A program made the translations under genes and the position numbers. Below the pieces are notes generated by a model. That model had not been told where the DNA came from. It did not search any database and worked only from the letters and a program-made list of their open reading frames with translations. From Armatimonadota bacterium (GTDB taxonomy: Bacteria; Armatimonadota; Zipacnadia; Zipacnadales; VGFC01): a stretch of 44,004 nucleotides of DNA. The stretch lies in contig VGFC01000012.1 in assembly GCA_016869045.1 (NCBI GenBank), forward strand, positions 1 through 44,004. The letters are read 5' to 3'. Position 1 is the stretch's first letter; each line of letters starts with the position of its first letter. Shown here one piece after another: positions 37,099-44,004 of the stretch.

Positions 37099-37949
37099 GC
37101 CCCGGGGCCCCCTCGGTGCCACGGCCACCGGAGCCGCCGCTTGCGCTCATCGGCCTCAGGTCCTCCGAGGATCAGGTTCTGCAACCGCTCCGTGAGCCGG
37201 ACCCGGTCCAGGTCCCGCACCAGAACGCCCTCCGTAGCGAGTGAGACGGCGCCCGTCTCCTCGGAGACCACGACGCAGATGGCGTCGGTCCGCTCGGTGA
37301 GGCCGACTGCCGCCCGATGGCGCAGTCCCGTCGAGACCCGCAGATGGGGAGCGTCCGACTGCGGGAGAACGCACCCGGCGGCCAGGACCTCGTCTCCGCG
37401 GATCACCACGCCGCCGTCGTGCAGGGGGCCGGTGGGGAGGAAGATCGTGTGCAGCAGTTCGGCCGAGACGGTCGCCCCCAGTCGCATCCCACTCCGCGCC
37501 ACGTCCTCCAGCCCGGTCTCCCGCTCGATCGCGATCAAGGCCCCGATCCGGCGCTCCGCCAGCTCCTCCGCGGCCCCGGACACCTCCCGGATCATCCGCC
37601 GCACCTCCTCCGTGCCCAGACCCGTCAGGGCTCGCCGGAGGGGGGCGCCCCGCCCAAGCCGCTCCAGTGTCATGCGCAGCTCTGGCTGGAAGATGATCAC
37701 GATGGCGATAACGCCGGGGAGGATCAACTGCGACAGGAGCCAGTGAAACGTCGGAAGCCAGCTCGTCGCCCAGATCAGAGCGAGGATGAAGATGAGCCCT
37801 CTGATCAGCGAGACCGCCCGCGTCCCGCGGACGAACAGCAGGGCCTCATAGATCAGGTAGCTGACCAGAAGCACATCCACCACGTCGATCAGCTTGTCGG
37901 GCAGGCCGCCGGCCCGGATCGTGTTCCAGAGGACTTCATGCCAGGGCAT
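37095..37949 (-). CDS. cdaA: Diadenylate cyclase CdaA
   Basis: Three TM segments then DAC domain: LLHTIFLPTGPLHDGGVVIRGDEVLAAGCVLP...LRHRAAVGLTERTDAICVVVSEETG. Confidence 0.96.
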   Translation of the reverse strand: MPWHEVLWNTIRAGGLPDKLIDVVDVLLVSYLIYEALLFVRGTRAVSLIRGLIFILALIWATSWLPTFHWLLSQLILPGVIAIVIIFQPELRMTLERLGRGAPLRRALTGLGTEEVRRMIREVSGAAEELAERRIGALIAIERETGLEDVARSGMRLGATVSAELLHTIFLPTGPLHDGGVVIRGDEVLAAGCVLPQSDAPHLRVSTGLRHRAAVGLTERTDAICVVVSEETGAVSLATEGVLVRDLDRVRLTERLQNLILGGPEADERKRRLRWPWHRGGPGA

Positions 37950-38033
37950 CCGCGGAGCCTTCTCGCGCAGAGTTGGGCGCACGAGCCCGATGGCCGAGTT
38001 ATAGCACAGTTCGGAGGGGACGGTCAAACGGCG

Positions 38034-38525
38034 CTAGAGCAGCTGCGAGAGCGCGACGCCTGAGTAGATGACCCGAAAGCCCGCGGCTTCGTAGGTGCGG
38101 ATGGCGGCAATGTTGTTGAGGTCGGTCCACACCTCCACGTACCGGCACTGTTGCTCGCGCAGCCACGCCATCCCTGCCGCGACGAGCTGCGGCCCGATCC
38201 GCTCGCCGTGCCGCGGGGGATCGACTGCAAGGGAGGTGATTCGGCCCCAGCGGAAGCCGAAGGTCTTCGAGAGGCCCTCATCGAGGCTCACGACAATGTA
38301 CCCCACTACGCGGCCCTCGTCGCGCGCAACCAGCACCGCAAGGGTCGGATCGCGCGACTCGGCCCGGTCGGCGTACCCCTGGGCCTCGTTTCGGTAGAGC
38401 GCCTCGACGCGGTCGCGCGGCAGCGTACGGTCGATGCCGAAGCGCGCCCACACGCCAAACGCGTGGGGCGCAATCTCCTTCAGCCGTACTGAGTCGCCGT
38501 GCCGGTACGGGCCGATCTCGATCAT
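38034..38525 (-). CDS. GNAT-family N-acetyltransferase
   Basis: GYIVVSLDEG...GRITSLAVDPPRHGERIGPQLVAAGMAWLREQQCRYVEVWTDLNNIAAIRTYEAAGFRV. Confidence 0.9.
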   Translation of the reverse strand: MIEIGPYRHGDSVRLKEIAPHAFGVWARFGIDRTLPRDRVEALYRNEAQGYADRAESRDPTLAVLVARDEGRVVGYIVVSLDEGLSKTFGFRWGRITSLAVDPPRHGERIGPQLVAAGMAWLREQQCRYVEVWTDLNNIAAIRTYEAAGFRVIYSGVALSQLL

Positions 38526-38657
38526 CGCCAGCCGCCTCCGGAGTTCTGGAGTGGAACCGTGCAGGCAGCCTTCGTGGTTGGAGGAGAGGAGACCTGCAAG
38601 GAGCCCGCGAAGAGGGTGGGGACCTGAGCCCCAATGCCGCAGGATGGGAGACGCACA

Positions 38658-39566
38658 GTGTCACAAGAACTGGTCGAGAAGATCACCCGGCTGAAGAGCG
38701 AGCGAAACGCCGTCCTCCTCGTGCACAACTACCAGAACCCTGAGATCCAGGACCTCGCCGACTTCGCGGGCGACAGCCTCGGGCTGAGCCGACAGGCCGC
38801 CGCCACGACCGCCGACGTGATCGTCTTCTGCGGCGTTCACTTCATGGCGCAGACCGCCAAGCTCCTGAGCCCCAGCAAGACCGTGCTGCTCCCCGATGCC
38901 GGCGCCGGCTGCCCGATGGCCGACATGATCACGCCGGAGGACATGCGGCAACTGCGAGCCGAGCATCCGCGCGCGGCGGCCGTGGCGTATGTGAACACGA
39001 CGGCCGAGGTCAAGGCCGAGGTCGATGTGTGCTGCACCTCGGCGAACGCCCTGAAGGTCATCGAGGCGGTGGGGAAGGAGGCCGAGGAAGTCCTCTTCGT
39101 CCCCGACAAGAACCTCGCGCACTGGGTCGCGCAGCAGACCAACGTGAAGATCATCCCCTACCGGGGCTTCTGCCCGACCCACGTGTGGATCACGGCCGAG
39201 GCCGTCCGGCAGAAGCGCGCGGAGCATCCTCACGCCCTGTTCATGTGTCACCCGGAGTGTGAGCCGGAGGTCGTCGCCCTCGCCGACGAGGTCCTCAGCA
39301 CGAGCGGGATGCTGAAGTCCGCGCAGAAGACCGACGCGACGGAGATCATCGTCGGTACGGAGATCGGGCTGCTCTACCCGCTCCGGAAGGCGAACCCGGG
39401 GAAGACCTTCTACGGCTTCCCGGCCGCCGTTTGCCCCAACATGAAGAAGACGACGCTGGAGAAGGTCGCCGCCGCGCTGGAGACCATGCAGCCGCAGATC
39501 GAGATCCCCGAGGGAATCGCCGCCCGCGCCCGCCTTAGTGTCGAGCGCATGGTCCAGTACGTGTGA
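38658..39566 (+). CDS. nadA: Quinolinate synthase A
   Basis: VLLVHNYQNPEIQDLADFAGDSLGLSRQAA...IVFCGVHFMAQTAKLL...DAGAGCPMADMI...VDVCCTSANA; GTG at 38658 or ATG-like start at 38634. Confidence 0.95.
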   Translation: MSQELVEKITRLKSERNAVLLVHNYQNPEIQDLADFAGDSLGLSRQAAATTADVIVFCGVHFMAQTAKLLSPSKTVLLPDAGAGCPMADMITPEDMRQLRAEHPRAAAVAYVNTTAEVKAEVDVCCTSANALKVIEAVGKEAEEVLFVPDKNLAHWVAQQTNVKIIPYRGFCPTHVWITAEAVRQKRAEHPHALFMCHPECEPEVVALADEVLSTSGMLKSAQKTDATEIIVGTEIGLLYPLRKANPGKTFYGFPAAVCPNMKKTTLEKVAAALETMQPQIEIPEGIAARARLSVERMVQYV

Positions 39567-39617
39567 CGGCGGGTCACAGGTCACGGGTAACAGGTGACAG
39601 GAACGGCAAGGCAGACG

Positions 39618-40193
39618 TCAACGGCCGCGGCGCTGGTTCCGCTCTATCCGGCTCGGTTCGCAGCCGCAGAAGTCCTGGCGGTACAGGTTGTGCCCCCGGG
39701 ATAGCTCGCGGCTGCGCTCGAAACCCCCTTGCTTCTTGAAGTCGATCGGCAAGTACGTCACCGTCGTTCCCCCAAGCGCCTGCTCGGCCGCAGCCTGAAC
39801 CTTGGCCAGGGGCTTGTGCGGGCTGATGGTAAGCGTGGTGGTGAGCCGCTCGATCCCCTGCTCCTCGGCGACGTGCGCGGCAGCCCGTAGTCGCACACGG
39901 AAGCACGCGTCGCAGCGTCGCCCGCCCTCCGGCTCCTCCATCAGCCCTTGCGCGGCCGCCTCCCACGCCTCTGTGTCGGGCCGACCCTCGATCAGCGTGA
40001 GGCTGGCGGTCCCGGCATAGCGCCGCGCCTCCGCGAGGCGCCGCCGGTACTCGTCGGGGTCGGTGATGTTCGGGTTGTACCAGAAGAGGACGAGTTCATA
40101 CTCGGCCTGCAACCGCTCGATGCACGCCGTCGAGCACGGCGCGCAGCATACATGGAGCAGGAGCCTGGGCTTCGGCTGATCGTGCGCGTCCAT
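39618..40193 (-). CDS. queH: Epoxyqueuosine reductase QueH
   Basis: LLLHVCCAPCSTACIERL...FWYNPNITDPDEYRRRL...RRCDACFRVRL...TTTLTISPHK...QDFCGCEPS. Confidence 0.92.
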   Translation of the reverse strand: MDAHDQPKPRLLLHVCCAPCSTACIERLQAEYELVLFWYNPNITDPDEYRRRLAEARRYAGTASLTLIEGRPDTEAWEAAAQGLMEEPEGGRRCDACFRVRLRAAAHVAEEQGIERLTTTLTISPHKPLAKVQAAAEQALGGTTVTYLPIDFKKQGGFERSRELSRGHNLYRQDFCGCEPSRIERNQRRGR

Positions 40194-40200
40194 TGTCGCC

Positions 40201-41517
40201 CTACTGACTCGCCAACTGCTTCAGGAGACCGATCGCCGCGTTCGTCAGCTTCCAGCCGCCCTCGCCCGTGGGCAGGCTGCTGCGGGCGAGCCACGTCTCA
40301 TAGCCGCCTTGCTCGATGCCCTCGGGGGTGCAGACGTAGCCGACGTAGTCATTGGCGAGTTCAATGGGCATCGTCTGGGCGAAGGGAGAGCGCTCCTTGA
40401 CGGCCAGCCCGAACTCGCAGAACACTTCGCCCGGCAGCCCCACCCATCCTACGTCACCCACATGGCCTGCCGACACGAGCGTCGGCAGCACCTCCGGCAG
40501 CTTCGCCACCAACAGCTTCTCCCGTTCCATCCACCACTGAACGAGCCCCATGCCCGCTTCCTCCGCCGTCATGCTGGTGACCTGCGCGGCATGCTCCAGC
40601 TCCGCCGGGGTCGAGCCTCGACGCGGGACGGGCACCTCACACGAGGCCGCGCCAACCCGCACATCCGTGTGCCGCAGGCTCTGCTCCCACACCTTGATGG
40701 CCTCCGCCGCGAGAACCCGCGCGCCATGCCGCGCCTGGGGCCAGGGATCGCCGGCGGGCCGGGGCGGATCGGGCACCCGGAAGTTGACGTTGTTGATGTC
40801 TCCGCAGCAGCCGTTGGTCATCAGCACCGGGAAGGGAGCATCGGCCATGCGGTTCAGTTCGGCCTCGACCAGTGGGAAGTAGTCGGCCGAGACTTCCAGC
40901 CCGCTTCCCCCGCCGACGTAGTGCAGCGCGTAGTTCACGACGGCGGCGATCGGCGTGCCATCGGCCCGCTCGAAGGCGAGTAGGCCCACCTCCGGATCGG
41001 TCGGGCCGGCCGGCCGGACCAGGTCCGGGCTGCCGACGGGCGGGTTCATCACCACCGAGGTGTTCCGCATGTGCCAGCGCCGGTTGTGCACCTCATCCGG
41101 CTCGGAGCCCACCCCCCAGCAGGCGACCGCGGGCTGCAGGCGGCGCTGGGCCATCTGGATGGCATCGGCGATCCGCGGGGCCAGCCACTCGTTGTAGGCC
41201 TGCTCCTGCACCGCCCCCAGCAGGCCGGCCGTCGCGGGAGCCGTATGCGTATGCGTGCAGGAGATCGTCTGTTTGCCCGGCGCGATCCCCGTGCGCAGGT
41301 ACGCCAGCTCCTTGGCCCGATCGAGCACATCCCGCGGGCAGCAGATCAAGTCGCACGTGACCAGCGCGAGGCTCTCCTGACCGTCGGTGGCCACCAGTGC
41401 CCGAGCGTGCAGATCGTCATGGACGTCCACCGCCTTCCGGTCCTCGAAGTACCCCGCCAGGCTGGCGCCCAGCGGGGGTGTGATGCAGGCACGGGCGGTC
41501 CCGACCGAGAGACTCAT
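40201..41517 (-). CDS. Neutral/alkaline non-lysosomal ceramidase-like protein
   Basis: VGTARACITPPLGASLAGYFEDRKAVDVHDDLHARALVATDG...SCTHTHTAPAT...GCCGDINN; ATG at 41517. Confidence 0.8.
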   Translation of the reverse strand: MSLSVGTARACITPPLGASLAGYFEDRKAVDVHDDLHARALVATDGQESLALVTCDLICCPRDVLDRAKELAYLRTGIAPGKQTISCTHTHTAPATAGLLGAVQEQAYNEWLAPRIADAIQMAQRRLQPAVACWGVGSEPDEVHNRRWHMRNTSVVMNPPVGSPDLVRPAGPTDPEVGLLAFERADGTPIAAVVNYALHYVGGGSGLEVSADYFPLVEAELNRMADAPFPVLMTNGCCGDINNVNFRVPDPPRPAGDPWPQARHGARVLAAEAIKVWEQSLRHTDVRVGAASCEVPVPRRGSTPAELEHAAQVTSMTAEEAGMGLVQWWMEREKLLVAKLPEVLPTLVSAGHVGDVGWVGLPGEVFCEFGLAVKERSPFAQTMPIELANDYVGYVCTPEGIEQGGYETWLARSSLPTGEGGWKLTNAAIGLLKQLASQ

Positions 41518-41742
41518 GACGGTGCTCCTCACTGGCGTACCATGGTTGAAGGCCGGTTCGCCGCAGGCGCGAGCCTCCCCTTGGGGGAGCTGCCGCGCGT
41601 CGCGCGAATCGGCAGTCTGCCGTGAGCGCGAGGGCGAGCAGGTATGCGAGGCGTCGTTGTCCAACCTTCACTCCGACCCCGAAGGGGTTGTCCGGGCCGA
41701 GACCGCGCTTCGTGTTGATCCGCCGATCGAGGAGTGGCTTCC

Positions 41743-44004
41743 ATGCTACGCAGGCCGATGACGGTTGTTGTCGCCGTCACGCTGGCGCTGGTGGGCGCGC
41801 TGGCTGCTGCCCAACCCCCGCTCGTCCTGGGCACGATTGCGGGCTCCCCGACGGGGGGCCTCGTCAACGGCTTTGGGCGGGAAGCGCGGTTCCAGTCGCC
41901 CGCCGGCATGACGCGCGACGGGGACATCCTGTACGTCGCAGATGCCGGCAACAACACCATCCGGGCCATCGACCTGACCACGGGCGAGGTCACGACGGTC
42001 GCCGGAACCGGAAGCCCGGGCTTCGATGACGGACCGGTGGCAACGGCCACCTTCAACTCGCCCCGGGACGTGCTGTACGATCCGCGGGCCAACACGCTTC
42101 TCGTTGCGGACAGCGGGAACAACGCGATCCGGGCCATCGACCTGAGTGCGGGCGAGGTCACCACCTACGCCGGCACCGGGGTCGCCGGCTGGAATGACGG
42201 CTACGCCACCGACGCGCAGTTCAACGAGCCCAGCGGCCTGTGTTTCGTCTACTTCGCGGCAGGCGCTGCGCAGAAGACCGATGGGTCCAGCCAATACGGG
42301 CCGACGGTCGTCGTCGCCGACACTGGCAACCACTGCATCCGTGAGACCTACGACACCGGCGGCACCTCGCCCGGCGGCGATGCGGGCCAGGGGATCACGC
42401 CCGGAACGCGCTTCGTCTCCACGCTTTGCGGCATGCCCGGTAGTCCGGGGTACAACAACGCTCGCGCGGACCTCGCGCAGTTCAACCGCCCGGTCGGGCT
42501 GCTGTCGTTCGGTGGGAGCGCCATCCTGATCGCCGACTCAGGCAACCACGCGATCCGCAAGTTCGACGCGTATGCCTGGGAAGTCGACACCGTTCAGGGC
42601 GATGGGACTCCGGGTGACGAGAACTGCCCCGGCGCAGGCATCGCCCGCTTCAGGACGCCGTTGGGCATTGGGATGGGCACTGACGGCTGGGCCTGGATCG
42701 GCGATTCGGAGAACCACCGTGTGAGGAGGCTCGATGCGTACTCGACCGTGGTTGACACGCTGGTAGGCAGCGTCGCGGGCTACCTGGACGCGCCCCTCCC
42801 CCTCGCGCTGCTCAACCGCCCATGGGCGGTAGTCGCTCTTGGCGGGACCACGCCCCCAGCCGCCCCCAAGGGCACTGCCCCCATTGCGTTCGTCAGTGAC
42901 AACGGGAACCACTGCATCCGCGCCATTGGCGAGAACACACCGCCCGTCGCGCGCACGGGGGGGCCGTACACCGTCGGTCCCGGCGATGGTCTCCTGCTTG
43001 ACGGGTCCAAGTCGTTCGACCCCGACGTGCTCCTGGGCGACTACATCACCAGTTGGCGGTGGGACCTCAACAACGATGGAACTCCCGACCGGGGCGGCGA
43101 GACGGTGGCCCTCAGTCCGTTCGACGTCTGGTGGCACTTCGGCGACTCCCGCCCCGGCGTGACCTATCCGTACGACCGACGTATCGTCCTGGAGGTCACG
43201 GACCTCTTCGGGGCGACCGACACCGCCAGCGCCCTGGTCACCGTTACCGGCGACCTCTCCGCCAACCTTCGGCCCACACTCCTCCCCGAGCCGCCTTGGA
43301 CGAAGGGCACCGAGAACCGTCTGGACTGGACGGGTGTGGCAGGCGCCGTGGGGTACGAGCTCGAGTGGTCCCGCGGCACGAACTTCGGTGCGATCGTCGA
43401 GTCGCTGGTGACCCTGAACCTGACCGGCCTCGCCACTGCCCTCGGCCACAACGTCACCTACTACTACCACGTCCGGGGTCTGTTCGGCAGGCTGCCCGAC
43501 GGCGCCACGGGCAAGCTGCCAGGGCTTCCGGGCCCCTGGTCGAACGTCGAGTTCTCGACCCAGGATGCGCGCGCGCCGGAGAGCGCCTTCACCACGGGCT
43601 CTGACCCGCTCCGCAGCCACACGGCCCGCACGCGGCTACCGTGGACCTCGACCGAATCCGGCAGCGGCTTCGCGAACATGTCGCTGTGGTACTCCTTCGA
43701 GGGCAGCGTGCTGACGCGCTACCCGGGCCGCTGGCAGGCGGACGGCGTGACACCGCTTCCCGGGCAGAACGAAGAGCAGGCGACCGGAACGCTGCTCTTC
43801 GATGTGGCGCAGGCCGCCGGCGATGGCTCCTATGAGCTGTGGCTCTCCGGCCGCGACAACGTCACCAACGATGAGGCCACGACCGGCTACCGCGACCTGC
43901 GGCTCATCGTGGACTCGACCGCGCCGCAGATCACTGACATCGTCGTCTCGAACATCACCACCGACAGCGCCGACATCTCGTGGAAGACCAGCGAACGCTG
44001 CACT
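41743..44004 (+). CDS. Secreted NHL-repeat beta-propeller protein with PKD-like and FN3-like domains, 3' end outside window; absent from the supplied ORF track
   Basis: Manual translation is open for 754 codons to the window end: signal MLRRPMTVVVAVTLALVGALAAAQ; repeated DxGNNxIRAIDLxTGEVTTxAGTG units; PPVARTGGPYTVGPGDGLLLDGSKSFDPD (PKD-like); APQITDIVVSNITTDSADISWKTSE (FN3-like). Confidence 0.88.
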   Translation, partial: MLRRPMTVVVAVTLALVGALAAAQPPLVLGTIAGSPTGGLVNGFGREARFQSPAGMTRDGDILYVADAGNNTIRAIDLTTGEVTTVAGTGSPGFDDGPVATATFNSPRDVLYDPRANTLLVADSGNNAIRAIDLSAGEVTTYAGTGVAGWNDGYATDAQFNEPSGLCFVYFAAGAAQKTDGSSQYGPTVVVADTGNHCIRETYDTGGTSPGGDAGQGITPGTRFVSTLCGMPGSPGYNNARADLAQFNRPVGLLSFGGSAILIADSGNHAIRKFDAYAWEVDTVQGDGTPGDENCPGAGIARFRTPLGIGMGTDGWAWIGDSENHRVRRLDAYSTVVDTLVGSVAGYLDAPLPLALLNRPWAVVALGGTTPPAAPKGTAPIAFVSDNGNHCIRAIGENTPPVARTGGPYTVGPGDGLLLDGSKSFDPDVLLGDYITSWRWDLNNDGTPDRGGETVALSPFDVWWHFGDSRPGVTYPYDRRIVLEVTDLFGATDTASALVTVTGDLSANLRPTLLPEPPWTKGTENRLDWTGVAGAVGYELEWSRGTNFGAIVESLVTLNLTGLATALGHNVTYYYHVRGLFGRLPDGATGKLPGLPGPWSNVEFSTQDARAPESAFTTGSDPLRSHTARTRLPWTSTESGSGFANMSLWYSFEGSVLTRYPGRWQADGVTPLPGQNEEQATGTLLFDVAQAAGDGSYELWLSGRDNVTNDEATTGYRDLRLIVDSTAPQITDIVVSNITTDSADISWKTSERCT

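Noticed and set aside
38521-39620. Functional link between nadA, queH and the adjacent GNAT
   Set aside because: Different strands and well-known separate pathways; adjacency alone is weak evidence.

Overview
GC-rich bacterial chromosomal window, probably from an uncultured lineage (Armatimonadota-like is a guess; no taxonomy could be run). About the first 20 kb is a long ribosomal-protein super-operon, all on +: 3' end of tuf, rpsJ-rplC-rplD-rplW-rplB-rpsS-rplV-rpsC-rplP-rpmC-rpsQ, then an EF-G-like GTPase, then rplN-rplX-rplE-rpsN-rpsH-rplF-rplR-rpmD-rplO-secY-adk-map-infA-rpmJ-rpsM-rpsK-rpsD-rpoA-rplQ-truA-rplM-rpsI. Two departures from the usual order stand out: an EF-G2-type GTPase sits between rpsQ and rplN, and rpsE (S5) is absent between rplR and rpmD. 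Downstream is accessory content: two small lipoproteins, three large secreted proteins (two with carbohydrate-binding-like modules), a DUF58 protein, a PEP-CTERM protein with glutamine-rich tracts and a possibly structured leader, cdaA-cdaR-glmS on -, a GNAT, nadA, queH, a neutral-ceramidase-like protein, and an NHL/PKD/FN3-type secreted protein open at the window edge and missing from the ORF track. Many intergenic gaps carry short, near-perfect palindromes. One family shows compensatory stem changes between copies; two long palindromes coincide with stop codons. No single previously undescribed multi-gene system is clearly demonstrated. The best candidates are the palindrome families, the EF-G insertion with rpsE loss, the leader of the PEP-CTERM gene, and the cluster of large secreted proteins.
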